A stretch of 46,767 nt of DNA from Candidatus Poribacteria bacterium (GTDB lineage: Bacteria; Poribacteria; WGA-4E; WGA-3G): NCBI GenBank assembly GCA_028818705.1, contig JAPPNJ010000230.1, forward strand, positions 1 through 46,767, in the 5' to 3' direction. The notes beneath the pieces were generated by a model that did not search any database, was not told the DNA's origin, and saw only the letters and a list, made by a program, of their open reading frames with translations. The position numbers were made by a program, and so were the translations under genes. Shown piece by piece: positions 35,167 through 43,003 of the stretch; position 1 is the stretch's first letter; each line of letters starts with the position of its first letter.

Positions 35167-36336
35167 CTATCTATATATTTGTGCTAAAGAGGACTTTAGC
35201 CACGTTAAATATTGGGATTTCCGTCCACTACTGGGAAACGACTTGAGAAACTTATTTGTTGGCAAGTGATGTATGAATTCCAATTCCGGGGTCAGAATGA
35301 GTGAGTCCACCGGATAGACAAAGTGTTCTTGAAGTTTTGTAGCCAGGACAGATGCAGGAAACCCTTTCGCACCGTCTTGAATTTCAGGCAACTCCCTTAG
35401 TAAAACCCAAGTGTTCGCAAAGTGCACATTGAGCAACTTGATAATTTTCGATGAGGAGAGCGGACCCGCCCTCAAACTTTTGCCTGTTCCTCAGCATGAC
35501 TCATCATCAAGTGCGCCAAATAAAACTAACGCGTGGATCGGACGATTTGTTCTTTTCGCGAGTTCAACCACATCTTCAATCGGGATCCATTCAATTTCAA
35601 CGAACTTGTAGAATGCAGTCGCTAACTTTTTGCGGGTTTCTGCCTCAGTGATGGCTGTTTTCCACGTTATTTCATGTACAGATGTATCAGATGAAGCAGA
35701 GAGCTCCATACGAGGAACAAAAACTATATCCGCTGCACCAAACGCGTTAATATCTACATTACTATTGCGTGACGGAAGATGTAGGGAAAACTTAACAATC
35801 GTCCCCGCCTTCCGATCCAGCACCAATCGCCCAGCAAATTGTGCAGGCGTGAAGCGGGCGTCGGGACCATCTAAGGTAAACAACGCGTGAATTCGAAAGA
35901 CAATCTCAGCATATTCCGATGAGAGAGCTCGCAGGCACGCTTTTACCCCTTTCTTACCTTTTGAACCATACGTTCCTTGCCTTGTGCTGTAGATTCTAAA
36001 CTCCGTTGTCGCACCCAGATGAAACTGGCGGAGAAAAGGAAGAATTCCATCTGGATTCAGATCCCAGACATCCCCTACCTTAGCGGTTGAGGGTGGAAGA
36101 AAGACTTGAAAATCTGTCGTGCTGTACTCCTTCAACGGGTGTGCAGGTTTGGGATTAAACAGTTCTAATGCCTGCTCCCACTCCATATCCACCGGTTCTG
36201 GCCATCTCGCTTTGAGCCGATCAAGCTGTTCTTGTGTTGGTTGATGCAAGTTATAGGTGGCATCCGCGATCGGATCCCAATGTGCTTGTACTGCCACACT
36301 TGCTGTACTGCTGAGAGCATTACTAAAGTCTATCAT
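35167..36336 (-). CDS. Probable selenoprotein: thioredoxin-like C-terminal domain read through an in-frame TGA
   Basis: Two frames, 36336-35491 and 35490-35167, are in the same register and separated only by TGA at 35491-35493. Codons around it give DDESC-(TGA)-GTGKSLRAGPLS, followed by 107 further sense codons with the usual conserved look (LLNVHFANTWVLLRELPE). The region from about 262 (WIPIEDVVELAKRTNRPIHALVLFG) fits a thioredoxin-like fold, with Cys-Sec at the redox site. A hairpin just downstream (35452-35474) resembles a SECIS. A translated length of 389 residues is reached only if TGA is Sec; otherwise the gene is a pseudogene split by a nonsense mutation. The first 260 residues are not recognised. 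The start is ATG at 36336, just after a GTG. It is followed by a propeller gene after 20 bases. Confidence 0.75.
35452..35474 (-). promoter_or_regulatory. SECIS-like hairpin 17 bases after the in-frame TGA
   Basis: On the minus strand GAGGGCG and CGCTCTC (35473 to 35456) can pair over 7 positions with one G-U pair around the loop GGTC. A slightly different fold extends to TGAGG/CCTCA. The loop sits 25-28 bases after the TGA. In E. coli fdhF the SECIS loop GGUC, flanked by GCA and UGC, lies at about 19-22 bases. Not tested by folding software. Confidence 0.55.
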
Positions 36337-36385
36337 CACTTTGTCTCTTGGTTGGAGTGATTTAGTTCGGACTCAGGCAGAAGTA

Positions 36386-37459
36386 TTAGTAAACACCCAC
36401 GACAACACTTTCTTGAAGTTCCGTCAGCAGGCGGAGATTTTCAACGCCGTCCCACGGGTATTCGGGGATGGGTTTAGCGCGTTCGGCTTCGTCGCGTTCC
36501 AAAAAACGGGGCATGAAAAATTCTTTTGTCAGTGTTGTGAGCATAACGCGGCCGGTTTCACCGTAATCAACAGGTTCCTCCGGATTTTCTGGGTTAACCA
36601 GTTCAATGATAGCGCGCGGTTGCGGTGGATAATAGATAATAGCGTAATTATCCGCCGGATCGAACGGTTTACAGGTAGCTAAACCCATTAAGGTATTCCC
36701 GTAGGTCGGAACAAAATCTATGCCGGGAACGAGTTCCTCGCGAGCAAAGCGATGGAATTGCGCATCCATCTCGGTGCCTCCACAAAAGATACCTTTAATA
36801 CCGACTTTTGGCAAGGAAATTTTCTCACACAACGCTTCCAGCAATTTCGGTGTAGTGAAGAGGCACTGGACGTTTTCATGGGCACGCAACACGTTGAGTG
36901 CCTGTCCGATGACATGGTTTTTATACGCGTCCAATTCTTCATTTTTTCCGTAACGCACGAGTTGGTTTACCCAGCGCGGGTCGAGATCAACAAGAAAACA
37001 GATGCCACCACGATGTTGGGCGAGATGTTCGACGGCAAGTCGCAACCGACGCGGTCCCGTTGGACCCAACATGAGCCAGTCACTACCGGGTGGGAAACCT
37101 TCATCGGAAAGCGTTTTACTGAAAATTTCATAATCGATATGGAAATCATGAATGCTGATGCGCGACTTGGGGACGCCTGTTGAGCCACCGGTTTCAAAAA
37201 CATAAATGGGTTTATCAGCGTAAGCCTTCGGGACCCAACGTCGGACGGGGCCACCGCGTAGCCATTCGTCTTGGAAGTGCCCAAGGAGTTTGAGATCCGC
37301 ATACCCACTAATCTCTTTTCTCGGATCAAAATCGAGATTTTCAGCGAACTCCAACCAAAACGGGCAACCGGTCTCCGGATTAAAATGCCATTCGACCATA
37401 TCCCGTACATGGGCATCGAGTGCTATTCGGGCGTCAGCAATTTTTTTGGAAAAACTCAT
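36386..37459 (-). CDS. LuxE/PaaK-like acyl-adenylate ligase
   Basis: This 357-residue protein has the ANL-type phosphate loop FETGGSTGVPKSR at 88-100, TPKLLEALCEK, FVPTYGNTLMGLA, GRVMLTTLTKEFFMPRFLERDEAER and a truncated C-terminal cap compared with full ANL enzymes. The short length, the loop and the neighbouring LuxC-like gene resemble acyl-protein synthetase LuxE and PaaK-type ligases. It would activate a fatty or aromatic acid by ATP. Its start overlaps the stop of the upstream propeller gene by 4 bases (ATGA), and the selenoprotein candidate begins 49 bases later. Substrate is unknown. Confidence 0.78.
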   Translation of the reverse strand: MSFSKKIADARIALDAHVRDMVEWHFNPETGCPFWLEFAENLDFDPRKEISGYADLKLLGHFQDEWLRGGPVRRWVPKAYADKPIYVFETGGSTGVPKSRISIHDFHIDYEIFSKTLSDEGFPPGSDWLMLGPTGPRRLRLAVEHLAQHRGGICFLVDLDPRWVNQLVRYGKNEELDAYKNHVIGQALNVLRAHENVQCLFTTPKLLEALCEKISLPKVGIKGIFCGGTEMDAQFHRFAREELVPGIDFVPTYGNTLMGLATCKPFDPADNYAIIYYPPQPRAIIELVNPENPEEPVDYGETGRVMLTTLTKEFFMPRFLERDEAERAKPIPEYPWDGVENLRLLTELQESVVVGVY

Positions 37460-38910
37460 TTCTTCTCTTCTATTGCAATCAATGTATTACGGGTTACTAT
37501 ATAGAGCACCCCATCTTTTGCCACAGGGGTGGTATAGACAGCACTACCCATGTTGGTTTCAAAAAGCACCTGCTTCGTTTTACCTGTTTTTAGGATAACA
37601 ACATCGCCATCTTCGTCGCCGAGATAGACTTTCCCATCTACGACGTAGGGAGAACCCCAGATCGCAGCAAAGGTATCATATTTCCAGTAAAGATCCCCCG
37701 TGTTTACATCCAAGCAGTAGAGATATCCGCTCAGATCCGAGATGTAGAGGAGTCCATCAGCGATGGCTACCGTGGACATTGTACGATTAAACTGCTCATC
37801 ACCAAAGTGCCAAATACCAGCGGTCTCGGTAGTATCACCGGTTTGGGACGCATCAATACACCAGAGGTGACCTACGCCTTCGCCGTGCTCTGGGTCTTGA
37901 CCGACAGCGATAAAGACTTTATCGTCATAAACCACGGGGGTCGAGATAATGTTATTACGAGTGCCGCGTCCACCGAGTTCCCAAACGGAGTCTTTCGGGT
38001 TACAGTCGAACTGCCAGATGATATCACCGGTTTCCGGCGCAAAAGCGTAAACCCAGCCATCGCCACCGGGGATGATAACCTGCGGTACATCGTTGATAAC
38101 ACCATAAGCCGGATTTGACCACTGTCCATGCAGTATACTTTCACCCGGAGAAGCATCTTCCCAGACGAGTTCACCAGTGTGTTTGTTCAAAGCGATGAAA
38201 GACGGGGCATCGGGTGATGGTATGTGGATATGTCCTTCATCAACACCGTTGCTTGTTTCCAAGAAAAGGAGATCGCCAACAGCCAGTGGTGAACAGGTGG
38301 CGAGATTATGTGGAAAGACGTCTAACTCGTCCATCATATCGTAACTCCAGATAATATCAGCGTCAATCTCGCTTGTTTCTGTTTCTTCGGTGAAGGGACC
38401 GTCGTTTTCACCATCAAGGAACGCTTCCGTGTCAATACAGACGACTTCGCAACGGTTGGAGATGTAGTAGAGGCGATCGCCTTCAATATACGGAGTCGAA
38501 CAAATTCCCTGTAGAGGCCAGTCATTAACTCTACCTGAGGTGAGTTTGGTGTGGGTAGATTGCCAGAGAAATTTACCATCGGATTCGTTGAATGCCATTA
38601 TGTTCCCACGGTCGCCGGTCAATTTGGGATTTTTAAGTGCTTTATTATTCGTTCCGACAAAAACTTTTCCACCGATGATGAGGGGGCCCGCGTAACTTTG
38701 CGAACCGAGTTCTGCTACCCATTTGATATTTTCGCCGCTTTCCAAATCCCAACTTGCAGGGACATCTGTTTCGTCGGAGACCATGTTACGGCTCAATGTG
38801 CCGCCCCACAACGCAATCTCTTTTTCTGCGGAGGTGGTAGATACTGCAAAAACGAGGAGCACTGCGAGTTTTATGATGTAGATAAATCGTGCTTTCCAAA
38901 TAAATTTCAA
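37456..38910 (-). CDS. Exported PQQ-like beta-propeller protein
   Basis: This 484-residue protein has a signal peptide (about 1-28, ending VSTTSAEKE) and propeller repeats such as KVYLGDEDGDVVILKTGKTKQVL, LYISDLSGYLYCLDVNTGDLYWKYD and WVYAFAPETGDIIWQFD. These are the WD/PQQ-like blades with Trp and Gly anchor positions. The pattern is like outer-membrane or periplasmic quinoprotein-like propellers, but no PQQ-binding residues can be asserted. It overlaps the ligase gene by 4 bases and is separated from the lipoprotein upstream by element B. A related propeller is at 40060. Confidence 0.85.
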   Translation of the reverse strand: MKFIWKARFIYIIKLAVLLVFAVSTTSAEKEIALWGGTLSRNMVSDETDVPASWDLESGENIKWVAELGSQSYAGPLIIGGKVFVGTNNKALKNPKLTGDRGNIMAFNESDGKFLWQSTHTKLTSGRVNDWPLQGICSTPYIEGDRLYYISNRCEVVCIDTEAFLDGENDGPFTEETETSEIDADIIWSYDMMDELDVFPHNLATCSPLAVGDLLFLETSNGVDEGHIHIPSPDAPSFIALNKHTGELVWEDASPGESILHGQWSNPAYGVINDVPQVIIPGGDGWVYAFAPETGDIIWQFDCNPKDSVWELGGRGTRNNIISTPVVYDDKVFIAVGQDPEHGEGVGHLWCIDASQTGDTTETAGIWHFGDEQFNRTMSTVAIADGLLYISDLSGYLYCLDVNTGDLYWKYDTFAAIWGSPYVVDGKVYLGDEDGDVVILKTGKTKQVLFETNMGSAVYTTPVAKDGVLYIVTRNTLIAIEEKK

Positions 38911-38928
38911 TTGAAAGACTCCTTTTGG

Positions 38929-39039
38929 GTTATCAGTTGTCAGTACGGCTGCTACGCCGCCTTTTGGTTGTTAGTTAAGGCATATAGCGTTTACGGGCAT
39001 GTAAGTTTTACAATCCTTTCTGGACTGAAAACCGATAAC
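38929..39039. mobile_element. Inverted-repeat element B (MITE-like)
   Basis: GTTATCAGTTGTCAG (38929-38943) and CTGAAAACCGATAAC (39025-39039) are 15-base terminal inverted repeats with two mismatches. The right arm is identical to the right arm of element A. The 111-base element lies in the gap between two co-oriented genes. Inside, 38961-38980 has a short run related to the ends (GGTTGTTAGTT). Confidence 0.6.
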
Positions 39040-39040
39040 T

Positions 39041-39093
39041 TTAACCATCAACTCGCCTCCGCTATAAATGTTAAAGCACGAGTTGATGGTTAA
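39041..39093. repeat. Perfect 15-base inverted repeat after the lipoprotein gene
   Basis: TTAACCATCAACTCG (39041-39055) and CGAGTTGATGGTTAA (39079-39093) are exact complements around a 23-base loop, 7 bases from the stop at 39100. It may be a terminator or attenuator for the lipoprotein gene, or an end of element B. There is no strong T run. Confidence 0.65.
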
Positions 39094-39099
39094 AACCAA

Positions 39100-40056
39100 T
39101 TACCATACTTTTAGGTTGTCGTAGTAGATTTCGGTCGCAGAGTAGCCGTAAATACCGGGACTCCCCTCGCGATTCGGCAACGGATCTTCGGCAGTAATGG
39201 TCCATTCTGCTGGTTCTGGTTCACCTCTACGCCATACCTTGCCGCGAATCACTGCTTTATCGTCCGTAACCTCTACCATCATTTTCATTGTATACCAGAC
39301 ATCCATCTCCCACGCAAAGTCAATTGTCTTTGCCATACGTAAGTCTGATGCCCACGAGCGGATTTGCAAGCGTTGGTGTCTGCCCATCATATCCAGCGTG
39401 TAGCGGTTCGCGATTAATCCCAAGTCTGGCAGTCTCCGTTTATTTCTTGTGCCCATCAAATCAACTTGAATTTGATAATCTTTCATTGTTGATGGACCGA
39501 GATAGACATTAGATCTGTTTAATCCACGCTGAACGGGTGTTTTCACTAAAACTTTATTACCGTCCTTCTCGCGCACAAAAAACTTTCCAGTCGCGCCGAT
39601 CCAGTGCGTCGGTATTTTTTCGAGTTCAATTGTCTCAAAATCCTCTGTCCATGGGAGTGATGGAATAACGCGAATCCGAGCCGTCGCCTTCATATCACCC
39701 GATTCCACGGTGATCGTGCCCGCTTGTGCGCCAGCACTTGTGTCGGGTGTGAATTGAGTGCTTTTAGGTGTAACATGGAGTGTTCCGGTTAGTCCGGTTT
39801 GGCTCCAGGCTTGCGTCTGTGTTGTATCCTCAAAGGGAAGTGTCCGTTTTCCGTTCACATCGAAACCAACAACTTGGAGCTCAACAGGTTCACCCGATGA
39901 GAGGGTTTCAGCAGGCGTAATCAGAAGCGAGACAGCAGGGAGAGTTGCGGGTTTCACTGGCTCTGGCACCATTTCTTTGCTGGCACAACCGATCTCCGAC
40001 AACCAACAACCGACAATCAACAACCAACAAGCGTAAACAGGTAGATATTTTCTCAT
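39100..40056 (-). CDS. Lipoprotein-like exported protein with jellyroll-type C-terminus
   Basis: This 318-residue protein has a hydrophobic N-terminus (about 5-20). Its Cys residues at 10, 17 and 24 include IGC-ASKE, a candidate lipid-anchored Cys24 with a weak lipobox. The region 40-130 (VSLLITPAETLSSGEPVELQVVGFD) looks like a bacterial Ig-like repeat. The rest (WTEDFETIELEKIPTHW, YQIQVDLMG, DVWYTMKMMVEVTDDKAVIRGKVW, IYYDNLKVW) is a jellyroll-like domain. DNA of the signal region is built of 14-base near-repeats (39996-40023). It lies 3 bases from the upstream propeller stop, so the two genes form an operon. It is probably a surface partner of the propeller proteins. Function is unknown. Confidence 0.78.
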   Translation of the reverse strand: MRKYLPVYACWLLIVGCWLSEIGCASKEMVPEPVKPATLPAVSLLITPAETLSSGEPVELQVVGFDVNGKRTLPFEDTTQTQAWSQTGLTGTLHVTPKSTQFTPDTSAGAQAGTITVESGDMKATARIRVIPSLPWTEDFETIELEKIPTHWIGATGKFFVREKDGNKVLVKTPVQRGLNRSNVYLGPSTMKDYQIQVDLMGTRNKRRLPDLGLIANRYTLDMMGRHQRLQIRSWASDLRMAKTIDFAWEMDVWYTMKMMVEVTDDKAVIRGKVWRRGEPEPAEWTITAEDPLPNREGSPGIYGYSATEIYYDNLKVW

Positions 40057-40059
40057 GAA

Positions 40060-41394
40060 TTAGTTTTTCCTCCCGATACAGTAGAGTCGTTCTTCAGTCG
40101 TGAAATAGATACGTCCATCGGCGATAGCGGGTGAACCGTAAATTTCGACGTAGTGGTCTTCTTCGGATCGATGTATCTCTTGCGTGCTGAGCGTCTCACA
40201 TTTCCCTTCGGTTGGTTGAAGGATAGCAAAGCCCCCATTGACTTCCGTGATATAGAGTTTACCATCTGCCCAGACAGGAGAACCTTTTCCGACTTTGCCG
40301 ATGTTGTGCATCCAGCGTAGTTCACCTGTATCAATATTAACAGCGTGAACGTTAGCAGAGTTATCCACTACATAGAGATGTTCGCCTTGAGTCGTAGGTG
40401 AAGCATAACCGACATTGACAGCATCGTATCGCCAGACTTCATGGGTTTCGGTAACATCTCCAGTGCCAGTTGCGTCAATACACACAACTCGTCCCATTTC
40501 GGTACTATCTATGTTCTCTTCGCTATGCGATGCATAGACATTCGTGCCTGAGACGATGACGGACGTATTGATACCACGTTGGCTGAGTTTAAAGCCCCAA
40601 ACCATCTCTCCAGTATTCTGTTTCATGGCGTAGATACCACCATCAGCATTACCGCCGATGATGAGTTGTTGTCCGTTGATGTTGGTAACAACGGGGGTGG
40701 AATAGGTAGTGTCTAACGGCCTGCCGCCGGGAGTTGAAACCCAAATCAGTTCGCCAGTGCGTTTGTCGAAGGCAAAATACCGGTGGCGTGTGGCTGCTTG
40801 GGCACCCCATCCCGAATTAAGGTAACTAATCACGACGAGATTGCCTGCAATAACGGGTGTGTGAACGCGTCCGCCGTACCCAGATATGCGTCCATATTCC
40901 TCTGTAAGCGAGCGCGACCAAAGTATGTTCCCATCTTTGTCGAAGCAAAAGAAAAGTCCTTGGACCCCGTGTGCATAGATATTACCTGTTTCAGGATCAC
41001 CAGCAAGGCTTGTCCATCCCACACGGTTGAAAGATATGGTGGTATGAAAGACGTTGAATTGATAATTCCAAATCAGTTCGCCGGTTTCTGCGTCGAAGCA
41101 GGCAATCCGTTCCTGTTCAGTAATGTCCTTGCCGACGCGTCCGATGACGTAGACCCTGCCGTTGAGAACGATAGGCGTTGAGCGTCCTATAAATTCTGTC
41201 TGCCACAGAAGGTTTTCGCCTTCAACTGACCAAGTTGAGATTAACCCAGTTTCGGATGAGGTGCCGTCTTGATTCGGTCCTCGCCACGTTGGCCAGTCGC
41301 CAGCAATCGCCAGCATAGGAAGGGCGATCAAAGCAAGACAGATGAGTAGCCGACGAAAGATCGGTTTTTGGTAGTGCAAATTTCTGCTCCTCAT
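40060..41394 (-). CDS. Exported PQQ-like beta-propeller repeat protein
   Basis: The ATG at 41394 is chosen as the first codon before a signal peptide (RRLLICLALIALPMLAIAG). The frame extending to 41556 adds residues without secretion features and overlaps the small membrane gene. The 444-residue protein has the family opening WPTWRGPNQDGTSSE. Blade repeats (RVYVIGRVGKDITEQERIACFDAETGELIW, GEHLYVVDNSANVHAVNIDTGELRW) give an eight-blade-like propeller. It is the head of a run 41394 to 34451 of closely spaced minus-strand genes. Such propellers are exported binding proteins in Planctomycetes/Poribacteria-type genomes; its ligand is unknown. Confidence 0.83.
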   Translation of the reverse strand: MRSRNLHYQKPIFRRLLICLALIALPMLAIAGDWPTWRGPNQDGTSSETGLISTWSVEGENLLWQTEFIGRSTPIVLNGRVYVIGRVGKDITEQERIACFDAETGELIWNYQFNVFHTTISFNRVGWTSLAGDPETGNIYAHGVQGLFFCFDKDGNILWSRSLTEEYGRISGYGGRVHTPVIAGNLVVISYLNSGWGAQAATRHRYFAFDKRTGELIWVSTPGGRPLDTTYSTPVVTNINGQQLIIGGNADGGIYAMKQNTGEMVWGFKLSQRGINTSVIVSGTNVYASHSEENIDSTEMGRVVCIDATGTGDVTETHEVWRYDAVNVGYASPTTQGEHLYVVDNSANVHAVNIDTGELRWMHNIGKVGKGSPVWADGKLYITEVNGGFAILQPTEGKCETLSTQEIHRSEEDHYVEIYGSPAIADGRIYFTTEERLYCIGRKN

Positions 41395-41405
41395 GTATTT
41401 TGTGT

Positions 41406-41684
41406 TTATACGTATAGGGACACTGATACCCCTATCAATAGTATTAATGTCATGTAAAATGAGATTTGACAGAGTACTTGATAAAATGGATGATTCGTTT
41501 TTAGATGCGCAAAGAGTGTGACAAACCCCCAAAAAGCCGAAGCCATAATAACACAAACCGTTTCGCCCTCTAAAAAAATATTTAGTTTTGAAAACATTGT
41601 AGACATACTTAGAAGTGCTAATAGGAGGCCTACGATGCCCGTAACCTTTTTACCGGTGTGGCTTCTCAACTCAAAAATGACCAT
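41406..41684 (-). CDS. Small hydrophobic membrane protein, function unknown
   Basis: The 92-residue product is strongly hydrophobic, with three likely membrane segments (about 12-30, 42-60, 70-92). TTAGGAC lies about 8 bases before the ATG at 41684. It begins 3 bases after the stop of the next small protein, suggesting a two-gene unit upstream of the propeller operon. No family is recognised. Confidence 0.45.
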   Translation of the reverse strand: MVIFELRSHTGKKVTGIVGLLLALLSMSTMFSKLNIFLEGETVCVIMASAFWGFVTLFAHLKTNHPFYQVLCQISFYMTLILLIGVSVSLYV

Positions 41685-41687
41685 ATA

Positions 41688-41903
41688 TCAGCGTCCTAAG
41701 ATTCGGGCTTTCAGCAGCGTCAGAGAAGATGTTAAAGCTCGCCAGACATATGTTGATATGAGGGCAAAAGTAAGGATCAAGCCTATATCAACGAAGATCT
41801 CCAAGGTATTGAGTGCCATGATATTCTCAACGATCGTATCCGATGCTATACCTATCCATATCCCGCACCATGCAATGAATTGACTTTTCATGTGTGTCTG
41901 CAA
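41688..41903 (-). CDS. Small membrane protein, function unknown
   Basis: The 71-residue product has one or two membrane segments (about 7-20 and 35-58: FVDIGLILTFALISTYVW) and ends in a basic tail. Its start could also be the second Met (41891). No ribosome-binding site is evident, so it may be spurious. It is adjacent to 41406-41684. The interval 41904-42138 holds nothing I recognise. Confidence 0.4.
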   Translation of the reverse strand: MQTHMKSQFIAWCGIWIGIASDTIVENIMALNTLEIFVDIGLILTFALISTYVWRALTSSLTLLKARILGR

Positions 41904-42138
41904 TTTTAAGACGTTGAAAAATGCCCTAATGTTTAAATTTAGAGTGGCTGTTGGTAGTATTTCATTTAACTGCCTGGTTATTGAGATATTTTCAATTCAC
42001 TCCACATGACAGTTAACTTTCTCACTGCTCTCACATTTGGATCTCGGAAAAAATTATTGCATTATTCGTGCGTTAAGTCAACCATTTCTTTTGCAGTTGG
42101 AAGGACTGACCTAAGTTTCGGATGTCTGCCTGTTCCTC

Positions 42139-42924
42139 TCAACGTGTCTCTAAATCATTCATAATTCGTTCTACGACCCGTTTTTGTTGCCCCTGAATTG
42201 CGGGGTGTTCCAATTCGTAGACTTCGTCGGAAATCAGATGTTTATAGCTTTCAATAGGAAGGTTTTTGTGTGATCCGTTATCAATATATCGGTTGAAGAT
42301 AGTAAAGCGGGGATAGTCTTCTGTCCAACGTCTTCCGCCGTGATAGAGGGCTTCTGTAAAGATAACACAATCGCCGGCGCCGACAGGAACGTTGATGACA
42401 GTAGGTGGTCCGTCGTAAATAGAGAGATTTTCAGGTGGCTCAAAGTTACGCTTATGGCTGCCCGGTAGACAAACGAAACCAGTTCCGGGTGGGATGTCAA
42501 CCAAGGAGATGGCAGCGTTAAGGAAACCCGCACGAGGTCCTGATGTTTCAACACTATAGTCTTGACCGGCGGCATGAAATGTAATGTCGTCAGAGGTTTT
42601 GTAATTCTTGGTTAGGGCGCAATCAACGAGACAAGGGGTGCCGCGCGTGAGAGCAATAATCACCCGCATAATCTCTAAGTTGAGCACAAGCCGTTGGAAT
42701 ACAGCATCGCCGTATTGGATGTGATTAATCCAATGTGCAATCGTCGGTGAAGTGTCACCTGTCCGGGAGGTGGACGTAAGCGGCGGTGGCAGTTCATCCA
42801 GAGGTGTATCGTGCCATTGGTTGCCAAGTTCAACCATTCGTTCAATATCTTCGGGTGGAACGACTTTGCGAAGGATAATGAATCCGTGATGGTCAAAGAA
42901 CCATTTTTCATCAGGTGTGAGCAT
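42139..42924 (-). CDS. Phytanoyl-CoA dioxygenase (PhyH)-like protein
   Basis: The ATG at 42924 is chosen because it begins the family-typical LTPDEKWFFDHHGFIILRKV; the frame to 43086 runs into the neighbouring gene. The 261-residue protein has PhyH features: FHAAGQDYS as the first metal-ligand region, VCLPGSHKRNF, and DCVIFTEALYHGGRRW with the second His, followed by an Arg (YPRFTIF). These are Fe(II)/2-oxoglutarate-dependent oxygenases. The Asp of the HxD motif is not clear, so activity is uncertain. The gene follows a LamG protein gene. Substrate is unknown. Confidence 0.8.
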   Translation of the reverse strand: MLTPDEKWFFDHHGFIILRKVVPPEDIERMVELGNQWHDTPLDELPPPLTSTSRTGDTSPTIAHWINHIQYGDAVFQRLVLNLEIMRVIIALTRGTPCLVDCALTKNYKTSDDITFHAAGQDYSVETSGPRAGFLNAAISLVDIPPGTGFVCLPGSHKRNFEPPENLSIYDGPPTVINVPVGAGDCVIFTEALYHGGRRWTEDYPRFTIFNRYIDNGSHKNLPIESYKHLISDEVYELEHPAIQGQQKRVVERIMNDLETR

Positions 42925-43003
42925 ATTTTTAATTTTACCTTGCGGAGAAACAACGTGCGTCTGAACTATAACAGATTTCGGCGTTCTAAAGACGTTTTGT
43001 CCA

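Noticed and set aside
35167..35475. Separate small gene starting at TTG 35475
   Set aside because: It is in the same frame as the upstream ORF with only TGA between, has no own ribosome-binding site, and continues a thioredoxin-like domain. Sec read-through or a nonsense mutation is a better explanation.
41518..41883. 121-residue plus frame opposite the two small membrane proteins
   Set aside because: It is Lys/Ile-rich with no conserved motif or Shine-Dalgarno. The minus frames are strongly hydrophobic with 3-base spacing, so they are preferred, though weakly.
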